NCBI GenBank assembly: GCA_964467345.1
Contig: CAYXPY010000015.1
Coordinates: 1 to 46,905 of the forward strand
Length of the DNA: 46,905 bases
Origin: SM1-50 sp964467345
Lineage (GTDB): Archaea > Thermoplasmatota > E2 > DHVEG-1
Direction of reading: 5' to 3'
How positions within the stretch are numbered: the stretch's first letter is position 1; every line of letters starts with the position of its first letter. The translations under genes were made by a program, and so were the position numbers. Positions 25,248 to 34,501 of this stretch are shown here, piece after piece. Below the pieces are notes generated by a model. The model worked only from the letters and a program-made list of their open reading frames with translations. It made no database searches and was not told the origin of the DNA.

Positions 25248-26594
25248 ATGAGTCTCATGAAACAAATCATATCATTGATAGTTGTTATGCTTATCGCCGG
25301 GGCGATGCTTTCCGGTTGTGTTGAAGAGCCTACAGAACAAGAACCCCCTGTGAAAACAATAAAAGATATTGCTGTTGACATCGTCACGCTTCTCATAGAC
25401 GGGGATTTTACTGGTGTCTATGGTTATTTTAACACTTCTATTTCCTCACAAATCACTGCTGAGCAGTTCGCTCTGATTTGGCAACAGCAGATAGCTACCC
25501 CAAATGGGAATATTACTCGGATTGTGCGAACACGTGAGGTCAACGAATCTGGGTATAGCGTTGTCTATGTCACCTGTAATTTCTCAAAAGTCGCGGTTCT
25601 TGATGTGAAAATATCGTTTAATGTCCAGCAGAGAATCATAAGTCTGCTGGTTGTTCCCACTCTTGAGACCTTTGCCTATTCACCACCATCATATGTCGAT
25701 TTGAATGCATTCACCGAGCAAAATGTGAGTTTTGGTTTGGAGCGCTGGAAGTTACCTGCGACGCTTACCATCCCAAACGGGGCAGGTCCATTCCCCGCGG
25801 TGCTTTTGGTCCATGGCTCAGGACCAAATGATCGGGATGAGACCTATGGTCCGAACAAACCATTTAAGGACCTAGCATGGGGTCTTGCTTCAAGAGGTGT
25901 TGTGGTCTTACGATATGAAAAACGCACCTTTCAATATCCTGAGGAGATCGCACAGCTCACCAATTTAACTGTTCAAGAGGAGACCATTGCAGATGCAGTT
26001 GCTGGTGTGGATTTCCTCTCTGCATCCTCGTTCGTGGACCACGGAAGGATTTTTGTTCTGGGGCATAGTCTTGGTGGGATGCTGGCCCCGCGCATCGCAC
26101 TTCAAACGGATCGTATCGCAGGATTAATTCTGCTCGCCGCTCCGAGTCGTCCTCTTGAGGATCTCATGTTAGAGCAGACCCGGTATCTTGCAAACCTCAG
26201 CGATGTCAATCAATCCGCTGAGCTTGAAGAACTCGCACGTCTGGTGATGAAGGTAAAGACATTGGATATCGAGGAGGGCGAAGACGTCCTTGGTGCCCCG
26301 AAATCGTACTGGGCTGATCTGGCAATTTACGATCCTGTGAGCACCGCGCAGTCGTTGCATATCCCCTTGCTGATTCTGCAGGGGAAGCGGGATTATCAAG
26401 TGACGATGGCTGATTTTGCACGATGGAATGAAACCTTTTCCGAAAATCAGTCTGTTAGTCTGAAAGCGTACTCGTCGCTGAATCATTTCTTCATAGCTGG
26501 AACCGGTGTTCCCTCGAGCGCTGAGTATGTACTTGAGGGGCATGTGGTTGAGGAAATCATCTCAGATATTGCGACGTGGATAACGACTCAATAA
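25248..26594 (+). CDS. exported lipoprotein alpha/beta hydrolase with DUF3887-like domain
   Basis: 448 residues. The lipobox is AMLSGC, with Cys24 after a hydrophobic helix, so it is anchored outside the membrane. Residues 35-140 form a DUF3887-like domain (FTGVYGYFNTSI, TAEQFALIWQQ). The hydrolase part has the oxyanion loop HGSGPNDRDE, nucleophile Ser274 in LGHSLGGM, acid near LILQGKRDYQV and His near SLNHFFIAG. Such hydrolases act on esters or peptides; substrate unknown. The start at 25248 is kept; the ATG at 25257 would only trim three residues. It is monocistronic and divergent from the acyl-reduction operon. Confidence 0.85.
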   Translation: MSLMKQIISLIVVMLIAGAMLSGCVEEPTEQEPPVKTIKDIAVDIVTLLIDGDFTGVYGYFNTSISSQITAEQFALIWQQQIATPNGNITRIVRTREVNESGYSVVYVTCNFSKVAVLDVKISFNVQQRIISLLVVPTLETFAYSPPSYVDLNAFTEQNVSFGLERWKLPATLTIPNGAGPFPAVLLVHGSGPNDRDETYGPNKPFKDLAWGLASRGVVVLRYEKRTFQYPEEIAQLTNLTVQEETIADAVAGVDFLSASSFVDHGRIFVLGHSLGGMLAPRIALQTDRIAGLILLAAPSRPLEDLMLEQTRYLANLSDVNQSAELEELARLVMKVKTLDIEEGEDVLGAPKSYWADLAIYDPVSTAQSLHIPLLILQGKRDYQVTMADFARWNETFSENQSVSLKAYSSLNHFFIAGTGVPSSAEYVLEGHVVEEIISDIATWITTQ

Positions 26595-26772
26595 CTTTTT
26601 GGAGAACCCCCCGTCTTCTGGTGGTATCTTTCTTCCTCATTAAAAAAAAATTAAGCCCGGTATCTCCGTCATTTGTTGTATAATATTCATTCAATTGGTA
26701 TGTTGATGTTACCTCACTTTGCCTTTATGTGCGTTTTTTTTACATAAACCAGTAACTTTTATTTTCTTGAAA

Positions 26773-26783
26773 ACATTTAAATG
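26773..26783 (+). promoter_or_regulatory. TATA box of the PKD-domain secreted protein
   Basis: ACATTTAAATG. Transcription should begin near 26807, which supports the ATG at 26820 (preceded by GGAAGGA) over the ATG at 26781, which falls inside the TATA box. Confidence 0.5.
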
Positions 26784-26819
26784 TCTCACCAGCTTAATGA
26801 GATGAAAGGAAGGAATAGC

Positions 26820-28343
26820 ATGAGTACGAAGAACATGAAAAAGAATCTCAGAATGAATGGTATAGCTGTTGCAATAAGCATTTTATTTTTTTGTCTAGCG
26901 ATACATCCTGTCTTTGGAAGTAGTTCTTTTAACCTAACAACAGACGTATCATCTCCGACTCGTTCTGAAACAAGAAGCGAAGGAGACATCCCGACATGGT
27001 ACCTGGGAGACCAGTGGACCTATAAAGTCGAGCCTCTCAGTTTTTCAAGTTCCAATGGGTCGTTTTACGGGAAAATCGATAACTTCAGACAACAAGTTGT
27101 AGGCAGAACAGATGATGTCTATGAGGTGTCCATCACCGGTGATATCAGTGGAGATATCGACATGGAGGGTTTCTCAGGGGAGCTTACCGGTCAAATCACC
27201 GGGACGTCCTCTATTCGTGTTTCCGATCTTGCGGAAATAACCACGACACTGCATTCAGACGGCGAGATTCTCGTGGTATGGATCCCATTCCCCTACGAAA
27301 TGGATCTGTTCACCAGCTCCACACCACCCATGGAGTTGTACGATTTTCCTTTATTTGTTGGGGAAGAATGGCAACTTGCGTGTCTGAGCACCATAAGCGG
27401 TTCATTCAGCATCCAAGGGGTATACGAGCAACCGTTCGATGGAAACCAATGGATTGATGAGACCGTGCAATGCACACAAAACAAACAGGTAACTGTTCCT
27501 GCAGGGACCTTTGACTGTTACGAGATCGGTCGTCCCGAGGCCCAGGCCTGGTTTTCACCTGATGCTGGGAATGTCGTAAAATCAAACATTGAACAAAGTG
27601 ACGAAAACATGTCTGTTCAGATCAGTCTTACCCTTCAATCGTTTTCCCGGGTAGCTCAACCCATCACCATCTCAGAGGACATCACTCCCTCCATGGCCGC
27701 CCCTGGTGTTCCTGTCCTGATTTCCGGCCAGGCGGTGTATACAAGCTCTGGTGCCCCGGTCCAATCCGGTGCTATCACGATTCAGATTCCTTCATCAGGG
27801 GACAGTTGGCAGGTCAGTACTGATTCCTCTGGACATTATACAAAAACGATTGTTGCACCGACCATGAGTGATGATACTGCATCAGGCAGGGAGACCGGTT
27901 CCGGGGGCGTTCTTGTTCAGTGCACCGGTGGGAGCCTCTCTGGGTATCGTCTGCAGACACTCACAACTGTACAGGACACCGCACCTACGACCCCGTCCAT
28001 TGACGGTCCAACCAAAGGAAAAAAAGGTGTATCGTACGACTATTCGTTTGTCTCTGTGGATGCTGAGGACGATGACGTGTTTTACTTCGTTGACTGGGAT
28101 GATGGGACCAACAGCAGCTGGGTGGGACCCTTTGCTTCAGGTGAAGAACACACCCTGAGCCATACGTTTACAACAAAAGGAACCTATGCTATTCAGGTAA
28201 AAGCACGTGACGTCTTTTATGCAGAGAGCGACTGGGGGACACTTGAGGTGAGTATGCCAAAGAACGGGGTCTTCCTCCCTTGGGGGTTTTCCCTGCGATT
28301 TCCCCTTCTGTACTCGCTGCTGGAACGATTCCTTCGATGGTAG
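26820..28343 (+). CDS. secreted PKD-domain protein with putative C-terminal sorting signal
   Basis: 507 residues. N-terminal signal helix (basic MSTKNMKKN, then hydrophobic to HPVFGS). Beta-rich region, residues about 50-290, with Trp-rich YLGDQWTYKVE. A Carboxypeptidase-regulatory/Ig-like segment starts near ITPSMAAPGVPVLISGQ and a PKD-like domain near FVDWDDGTNSSWVG. The C-terminus reads WGTLEVSMPKN followed by a hydrophobic FPLLYSLLERFL tail. That tail resembles a repeated ending in Thermoplasmatota secreted proteins and may be an anchoring/sorting signal (inference). Probably displayed at the surface for polymer binding. Confidence 0.6.
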   Translation: MSTKNMKKNLRMNGIAVAISILFFCLAIHPVFGSSSFNLTTDVSSPTRSETRSEGDIPTWYLGDQWTYKVEPLSFSSSNGSFYGKIDNFRQQVVGRTDDVYEVSITGDISGDIDMEGFSGELTGQITGTSSIRVSDLAEITTTLHSDGEILVVWIPFPYEMDLFTSSTPPMELYDFPLFVGEEWQLACLSTISGSFSIQGVYEQPFDGNQWIDETVQCTQNKQVTVPAGTFDCYEIGRPEAQAWFSPDAGNVVKSNIEQSDENMSVQISLTLQSFSRVAQPITISEDITPSMAAPGVPVLISGQAVYTSSGAPVQSGAITIQIPSSGDSWQVSTDSSGHYTKTIVAPTMSDDTASGRETGSGGVLVQCTGGSLSGYRLQTLTTVQDTAPTTPSIDGPTKGKKGVSYDYSFVSVDAEDDDVFYFVDWDDGTNSSWVGPFASGEEHTLSHTFTTKGTYAIQVKARDVFYAESDWGTLEVSMPKNGVFLPWGFSLRFPLLYSLLERFLRW

Positions 28344-28615
28344 CCAACTTTTATTTCTGTATCAATCCCTCCCTACATTACACCCACGAAGTGCCATCAT
28401 ATTCAATTCAGTTCTATCGTCTCACGAATTCATCTGTTATACCTGACGAAGGTCCTGAGGTCACCAGAATACCACACCTCCTGCGGTTGCGCATGCGTGA
28501 CCCCTTCACACACCTGCTTGATATCCTTCTTTTCACCCTTATTCTTAGCGAACTGCTCACATCAGTTTTTTCCGCTTCGCAATATTCATAAAAAAACTCT
28601 CCATTCCTAACGGCG

Positions 28616-29281
28616 ATGAGACAAATGGATTACTCAGAGGAATACGTGCTTGAACTTGCACGGAAAGCATATCAGGAAGGTGACGTCAATTTCGATATTA
28701 AACCTGAGAAATGTGCCTTGCTTGTTATCGATATGCAGGATGAGTTTGTAAAACCCCACTGGTCTCCTTATTGGGTGCCTGAGGCTACCAGACGAGTATC
28801 AAACATGAAACGATTACTCCATCATTGCCGTGGGAAAAAAATCCCTGTGATTTTCACAGTCTATTCAAGGACACATCAGTATCTTGATAGACCACGTACA
28901 TTGCCATTGATGCCAAGTCGTTTTCCTGGATTAGATATCGATCAATCATCGTTTTTTCTGACCGGGGACGTCTGGCATGAACTAGCACCTGTCGATGGTG
29001 AACTCGTAATCCATAAATCATCGTATGGGGCTTTTTACGAAACCCCTCTGGAAACCATTTTGAAGAACCTTGGAAAAGACACAATAATCATCAGTGGGAC
29101 GCTTACGAATTATTGTTGCTCAACAACCGCTCGACAAGCCTACGAACGGAGTTTTAAGGTCATATTTGGCAGTGATGTGACTGCAACACATTTCCCCGAG
29201 TTTCATGAAATGGAGCTGCAGGTATTGCGCAGAGGTTTTGCAAAAATCATGTCAGTAGAGGACCTGCTGAAGGCTCTGTAG
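28616..29281 (+). CDS. isochorismatase-fold cysteine hydrolase
   Basis: 221-residue isochorismatase-like hydrolase. The catalytic triad is Asp39 (VIDMQDEF), Lys134 (VIHKSSYGAF) and Cys167 (GTLTNYCCST), with the cis-peptide before the Cys region and the C-terminal MELQVLRRGFAKI helix as in the family. Members hydrolyse nicotinamide, N-carbamoyl compounds, isochorismate and others; the active-site loops do not settle which. The ATG at 28616 lies about 28 nt after a TTCATAAAAAA stretch, so it may be leaderless; ATG 28625 is an alternative. It stands alone among secreted-protein genes but lacks a signal peptide. Confidence 0.85.
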   Translation: MRQMDYSEEYVLELARKAYQEGDVNFDIKPEKCALLVIDMQDEFVKPHWSPYWVPEATRRVSNMKRLLHHCRGKKIPVIFTVYSRTHQYLDRPRTLPLMPSRFPGLDIDQSSFFLTGDVWHELAPVDGELVIHKSSYGAFYETPLETILKNLGKDTIIISGTLTNYCCSTTARQAYERSFKVIFGSDVTATHFPEFHEMELQVLRRGFAKIMSVEDLLKAL

Positions 29282-29370
29282 AAAACCAAACATATTATTA
29301 TCCAATACAAAACATTTAAATTATTCATCTCCATTGATACATAGAGAGGCTTGATTTCATCAGAAAAAAC

Positions 29371-30582
29371 ATGGTCTGTATCCTGATCTGTCTTATACTA
29401 TGTATCACTACGATGAGTCTTGCGTATGCGAAAACAGATGCTTTTTCAAAAACTGGTTTGACTCCATCCCGTTTTCATTCTCATGACACGGATCATATCG
29501 TGGTTCTTGTCGATGCTCAGCTCTATCCTTGGATGCAGAAGAAATTCCACCGATATCTCAGCGAGGTGGAAGAACGCTTCCCCGTCGAATGTACAATACT
29601 ACTTGTCAATGGTCTTCGAAGCCTCCAACCCATCACACCTGCAGAGATACGGCATATCCTCCAAAACGAATACGCAAGGAATGCCACCGTCGGAGCCTTG
29701 CTTGTCGGCCAGATCCCCTACGCACTCTGGAAACAAGGGGTCGGGAACAACAGTGGGATCATCAGCGTGTTTTACGAAGACCTCGATGGCGATTTCGAGG
29801 ATACAGACAACGATGGTTTCTATGACTATCATACCTTTGGTGCCCAGGAAGGACCTGAAATATGGGTCTGCTGGCTACGACCCCCGCTCATTGGACAAGT
29901 GGTTTTCATGAACAGATTCTTAGAAAAAACTCATATGTATTATACAGGTGAGTCTACTGTCAACAACGCAGCGTTTGTCGCCTGTCACGAGGACTATGAC
30001 AATAATTTCTACGGGCCGATCGGGGTCATGCCTGTCCTGCAGGATATTTATGGGTCTGCGAATGTCGACACCGATGGAGAGGACAGTGATCTAACAAAAG
30101 ATGAGGAGATATGGAGACAGTTACGCAGCACAACCTATGAGGTTTTTGATACATGGCAACATGCAGCCTCAAAATATCAAGCATGGGATGTTGGGGGATT
30201 CTCATCACTAAAAATCCTTTGTCTCACCAAAGGGTCTCTAATGACGTTTCTCTACGGATGTCATAGCGCTGACTTCTGGGACGCACCCGGAACGACACCG
30301 TTTAATATCAACATCGCGGTTTCCTATGTGTTTGGTCGGTCCATCGGTCAAGCAGCAAGTGGGACATCCTGGAGTTACGGGACTGAATATAAGTATCTGG
30401 TCTACGAGGCGATGAGGGACCACAATGCGTATCTTGGTAACGCCTGGTTTTTCATGGAATCCTACGTTGAAACCGCCTCGTTTGTCCAGCAACGATATCC
30501 GGACAGGGACCCCCAGAGGGAATGTGCAGGAAACATCCTCATTGGAAATCCATTCCTTTCTGTTGAGTATCAAGCACGCTAA
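29371..30582 (+). CDS. secreted C25/caspase-like protein lacking the usual His motif
   Basis: 403 residues with a signal peptide ending near LAYAKTDA. The C-terminal half resembles gingipain (C25) peptidases: VGALLVGQIPY, a calcium-binding-like DLDGDFEDTDNDGF, and FLYGCHSADFW with Cys297 at the place of the C25 catalytic Cys, followed by IAVSYVFGRSIGQAASGTS. I cannot find the GHG motif expected upstream of this Cys, so it may be inactive or have a diverged His. The start is uncertain: GAGAGG 29344-29349 would suit a start near 29359, where the in-frame codon is ATC, giving IRKNM at the front. Confidence 0.6.
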   Translation: MVCILICLILCITTMSLAYAKTDAFSKTGLTPSRFHSHDTDHIVVLVDAQLYPWMQKKFHRYLSEVEERFPVECTILLVNGLRSLQPITPAEIRHILQNEYARNATVGALLVGQIPYALWKQGVGNNSGIISVFYEDLDGDFEDTDNDGFYDYHTFGAQEGPEIWVCWLRPPLIGQVVFMNRFLEKTHMYYTGESTVNNAAFVACHEDYDNNFYGPIGVMPVLQDIYGSANVDTDGEDSDLTKDEEIWRQLRSTTYEVFDTWQHAASKYQAWDVGGFSSLKILCLTKGSLMTFLYGCHSADFWDAPGTTPFNINIAVSYVFGRSIGQAASGTSWSYGTEYKYLVYEAMRDHNAYLGNAWFFMESYVETASFVQQRYPDRDPQRECAGNILIGNPFLSVEYQAR

Positions 30583-30753
30583 AGAATTGGATAAAATTTT
30601 ATTTTTTCATCAAAATATGATTCTTTGTACAAAAAATATAAAGATACTTTTTAATTCTCAGAGGATAGTTAAAGATATGTAGGGATAGTTCATTTGAACT
30701 TTCAGAATCACACCATCAATAAAAAAATTCCCTATTACTCTGTTAGGTAGACC

Positions 30754-32304
30754 ATGAAACAAATAGTTCCACTAGCGATTAGCATCCTTGTGTTGTCTGT
30801 AGTGTTCTCAGGATGCATCAATCAAGCCGAACCAGGGGATCAGAAAGATATCGAACAAGTGATCATTGGGATCGGAGAAGCGCCCCATGGGTTTTTTCCC
30901 TGGATCGAGAGCTATGATACAAATACCCTGGGGATTACTTTTAATATCTTCAATCCTCTGGTGGCATTTGACAATAGTTTCAAGCTTTTCCCTAAACTAG
31001 CGAAATCCTGGAATAACCCGGATAATTGCACCTGGCGATTTTTCCTGCGTGACGACGTCACGTTCCATAATGGCTATAACTTTACCGCCTCTGATGTGAA
31101 ATACACGATTGATTTTATCCGGAATAATAAAAGCCATGTGTTATGGGATCTCCTGACAGAGATCGAAGACGTCACTATCGTCGATATCTATACCGTCGAC
31201 ATCAAAACCTATCATCCCTTTCCCATTCTTCTCAACAAATTGACCAATATCCCCATCGCCAGCAAGCAATACCAGCAGGAAACAACAGAAAAATGGCCTA
31301 TCGGGACCGGGGCATATAAACTCCTGGAGAACGTAAGTGATGATCACATAACCTTAGTCCGCTTTGAAGACTATGCGATGGGAACACCAGCCATTAAAAA
31401 AGTCATTTACAAAATAATACAGAAAAGCGAAGATCGAAAGAACGCACTCATCACCAAAGAAATCGACATCATGGAGCATATCCCAGAGCGGTATGTCGCG
31501 GAAATACAAAAAACTTCAGGGATTACTATAAAAAAATTCTCCAGCCCGACCGTTTTTTACCTTAGCTTTGATTTCAGAGAGAATAGTAGTAGTTTCCCAG
31601 GGATGAAAAACCCGTTGGCAGATGTACGGGTCAGAAAAGCACTCTGCCATGCCATTGATGTTGACAGAATCACTGACATATTAGGTCAGGCGGCAGAGCC
31701 TGCATCACAGTTCTTATCACCTCTAATTTTCGGATATAACCCTGAAATAAAACGTGTACCCTATGATGTGAACCTCTCCAGGGAGCTTCTCCGGCGGGCA
31801 GGGTATGAGAACGGGTTTACCATGACATTGGACTGCCCAGAAAACTACGTGCTACAACTTGAGATTTCTGAGGAGATAGTCAGACAACTATCACAGATAA
31901 TAAACATCAGTGTCAACCGTAATATCACCGAGGAGGACTATTACACAAAAATGTTCATGGGTGACTCTCCCCTTTATTTCACGGGGTGGATCCCAGCGAC
32001 TGGTGATGGTGGGGAGATATTTGATTATCTTCTCCGATCTGAGGACCATCCACTCGGGAGAGGATCCTATAACTTTGGGTACTACTCCAACGAGACCATT
32101 GATACAATAACTTCAGAGATAGCCAGCACCATGGTTCAAAAAACACGGATGAATCTGATGAAGGATGGCTTTCGGGTCGCTATGGACGATGTTGCCTGTA
32201 TCCCTCTGTATATCAGTGTCTGTAACGTGGCTTTTCCAGAGTTTCTTGAATGGAATCCACGGTCGGATCTTAGTACACTCGTGGAAGAAATTACTGTTAA
32301 ATAA
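30754..32304 (+). CDS. solute-binding lipoprotein, ABC family 5 (peptide/nickel type)
   Basis: 516 residues. Lipobox VVFSGC (Cys21) and then a full SBP_bac_5 sequence: FNIFNPLVAFDNSFKLFPK near the start, DVTFHNGYNFTASDVKYTI, WPIGTGAYKLLE, DVRVRKALCHAIDVDRI and RNITEEDYYTKMF. It binds a peptide or similar ligand outside the cell. No permease or ATPase genes are near, so its partner transporter is elsewhere or it has become a sensor subunit. It is 36 nt upstream of the histidine-kinase gene, same strand, so it is likely in one transcript with it. Confidence 0.9.
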   Translation: MKQIVPLAISILVLSVVFSGCINQAEPGDQKDIEQVIIGIGEAPHGFFPWIESYDTNTLGITFNIFNPLVAFDNSFKLFPKLAKSWNNPDNCTWRFFLRDDVTFHNGYNFTASDVKYTIDFIRNNKSHVLWDLLTEIEDVTIVDIYTVDIKTYHPFPILLNKLTNIPIASKQYQQETTEKWPIGTGAYKLLENVSDDHITLVRFEDYAMGTPAIKKVIYKIIQKSEDRKNALITKEIDIMEHIPERYVAEIQKTSGITIKKFSSPTVFYLSFDFRENSSSFPGMKNPLADVRVRKALCHAIDVDRITDILGQAAEPASQFLSPLIFGYNPEIKRVPYDVNLSRELLRRAGYENGFTMTLDCPENYVLQLEISEEIVRQLSQIINISVNRNITEEDYYTKMFMGDSPLYFTGWIPATGDGGEIFDYLLRSEDHPLGRGSYNFGYYSNETIDTITSEIASTMVQKTRMNLMKDGFRVAMDDVACIPLYISVCNVAFPEFLEWNPRSDLSTLVEEITVK

Positions 32305-32340
32305 CGGAGGTGGCATACATAGTTATTGGAGCAGCTAGGA

Positions 32341-33966
32341 ATGAAGAAATTCCACAGTGTCAAATTAAAGATTTTTTTCCCATTGCTTGTCATCCTTCTT
32401 GTTGTCTTTCTCACAAGCTCATTGGTTATCATTGACCGGGAATCAAAAGTGGCTAAGGATTCCCTTATCACGAACGCTGCCTCCTTCTCCAGTCTTTCTG
32501 TTGCAGATCTAGTCGATAACTATGCTACGTACTACCAGTCTGGTTTTTACAAATTCACTGAGATCATCGATGATGTGATGAGGCTGAATAGCGACCTTGT
32601 TTTGATACAAATCGTCGATGTCAATGGGAAGATACTTTTCGACTCAACAGAGATTATTGAGGGAAAATACGATGAACGAATAAATGGGGAGCGATTCCTT
32701 GAAAACGAGACATTAATCCAACGGGCAGGGGACTCGGTGTCCTCCGTTTTCATCAACGAAGAGACTCGACATGTCGATATCATGCAACCATTCTTCGAGC
32801 AATGGGGAAGTCATGGGTACTCGGTCCGTTACATATTCTCGCTAGCAAACTTGGATACTATGACACAAGATCTGATACTTACGATTTCCATGCATTCAGC
32901 GATATTCATCATCATTTCATTCCTCTTGATATTCTTCCTTTTTAATTATTTCGTTTCAGCACCCATCGGGGAGCTGACCAAAGGCGTTCGTCACATGAGC
33001 AAAGGAACCCTGGGCTCTGAGGTAAAGATAAAGTCACAGGATGAAATCGGTGAGCTTGCTGCTGCTTTTAACACGATGAGTGCCGATCTTAAAATATCCA
33101 GAGACAATTTGGAGGATTATAGCAAGAATCTTGAAAAACTCGTCGAAGAACGGACAAAGGAACTCCAGGAGAAGACACGACGTCTCGAGCAGATAAACCA
33201 GGATCTCACGGTCACACGGGAGGAACTCAGCGTCCTAAATAAGAGCCTTGAAGAACGAGTGCGTGAACGAACAAAGGAAGTAGAAAAACTACTCAAACAA
33301 AAAGACGAGTTTATCACCCAGTTGGGTCATGATTTGAAAAACCCTCTCGGACCTTTAATAAATTTGATACCCCTGCTTGAACAACAGGAAAACGAGGTCG
33401 AAAAAAAAGAGATGCTCTCCGTGTTGCATAGAAACGCGAATTACATGAAAAACCTTGTCGTAAAAACCCTTGAGCTTGCAGTGTTAAACTCCCCTAACAC
33501 AAAGCTCTCCCTTGAGAAAGTAAACTTATTCAAGGAAGTCGATCAGATCATCGAAAATAAAAAAATCCTTTTTGAGGACAGCCATACGAAAATTTCCAAT
33601 ACTATCGACCCTGGTTTATCGATAAAGGTAGATCGCCTACGGTTTGAGGAACTGCTGACGAATATCTTTGAAAACTCGACGAAGTACTGCTCAGAGAAAT
33701 GTGAAATCACCATTGATGCCACGCAAGAAGATGATTTTGTCCTCATATCCATCAAAGATAACGGCATCGGGATGACACCGGCGCAAATCGACAGGATCTT
33801 CGATGAGTTCTACAAGGCGGACTACGCTCGTCATGATATTCAGAACACAGGTCTTGGGATGTCGATTTGTAAGCGCATTGTTGAACGGCATGGGGGGCGT
33901 ATCTGGGTAGAGAGCCCTGGCCCTGGACAGGGCACAACGGTGCTCTTCACCATGCCGGGGGCATAA
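32341..33966 (+). CDS. membrane sensor histidine kinase (extracellular sensor, HAMP, HisKA)
   Basis: 541 residues. One membrane helix near residues 8-28, an extracellular sensor of about 150 residues, a second helix near 185-205, a HAMP domain (APIGELTKGVRHMSKG), a long coiled coil of KELQEK and RTKEVEK heptads, then the kinase. His330 lies in QLGHDLKNPLG; the N box is LLTNIFENSTKYC, G1 is DNGIGMTP and G2 is TGLGMSICKRI. The annotated start is the ATG at 32341 with AGGA just before it and GGAG 8 nt further up; a TTG five codons upstream is less likely. Response-regulator gene 119 nt downstream. Confidence 0.93.
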   Translation: MKKFHSVKLKIFFPLLVILLVVFLTSSLVIIDRESKVAKDSLITNAASFSSLSVADLVDNYATYYQSGFYKFTEIIDDVMRLNSDLVLIQIVDVNGKILFDSTEIIEGKYDERINGERFLENETLIQRAGDSVSSVFINEETRHVDIMQPFFEQWGSHGYSVRYIFSLANLDTMTQDLILTISMHSAIFIIISFLLIFFLFNYFVSAPIGELTKGVRHMSKGTLGSEVKIKSQDEIGELAAAFNTMSADLKISRDNLEDYSKNLEKLVEERTKELQEKTRRLEQINQDLTVTREELSVLNKSLEERVRERTKEVEKLLKQKDEFITQLGHDLKNPLGPLINLIPLLEQQENEVEKKEMLSVLHRNANYMKNLVVKTLELAVLNSPNTKLSLEKVNLFKEVDQIIENKKILFEDSHTKISNTIDPGLSIKVDRLRFEELLTNIFENSTKYCSEKCEITIDATQEDDFVLISIKDNGIGMTPAQIDRIFDEFYKADYARHDIQNTGLGMSICKRIVERHGGRIWVESPGPGQGTTVLFTMPGA

Positions 33967-34084
33967 TACTCTTTTAACAGAAACAAGGTTTTCCAGAGGT
34001 AAATATAATGTTCAATCTTCTGTGTTCATCTGTAGAAATCCATATTAAAGACTTCTTTGATATGTCACTAGAGGTCCCCACACT

Positions 34085-34471
34085 ATGAAAAAAATCATGT
34101 TGGTCGATGATGAAAAGGATCAGATTTATTTCATAAAAACCTCTTTTGAAAATCTGTTCGGAAAAGAGTATACGATTATCCCTGTCGAAAGCGGGGATAA
34201 ATGCTTTGAGTTACTGCAGAAAAAAGAAATCCCTCATCTCATCCTTTTAGATATCATGATGCCAAAGATGAACGGATGGGAGGTCTTTGATAGGTTACGA
34301 GCGAACCCTGCATGGAAGGATATCCCCATTATTTTCTTGACCGCTCGAACCGATGAATTCGCAGAACATGCTGGTGCGCTCATCGCAGAAGACTATGTCA
34401 AGAAGCCCATCGAGATAAAAGAGTTAAAAACACGCATCGACAATGTATTAAAAAGAGCGAAGAAGCCATAA
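34085..34471 (+). CDS. single-domain response regulator
   Basis: 128-residue receiver domain with no output domain. Acidic pair Asp8/Asp9 (VDDE), phosphorylation site Asp56 (LLDIMMPKMNGW), Thr87 (FLTAR) and Lys107 (VKKPI) are all present. Being output-free, it must act by protein contact, e.g. on a downstream kinase or a transcription protein. It follows the histidine kinase on the same strand and is presumably phosphorylated by it; the 118-nt gap may hold a separate promoter, as an ACTTCTTTGATATG stretch precedes it. Confidence 0.92.
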   Translation: MKKIMLVDDEKDQIYFIKTSFENLFGKEYTIIPVESGDKCFELLQKKEIPHLILLDIMMPKMNGWEVFDRLRANPAWKDIPIIFLTARTDEFAEHAGALIAEDYVKKPIEIKELKTRIDNVLKRAKKP

Positions 34472-34501
34472 AAAGAATATCCCATTTTTTTTACAGATGG
34501 A

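Noticed and set aside
28280..28591. ORF of 103 codons covering the end of the PKD gene and the gap after it
   Set aside because: Out of frame with the PKD gene for its first part, and the remainder has a hydrophobic stretch but no start site or homology that I recognise.
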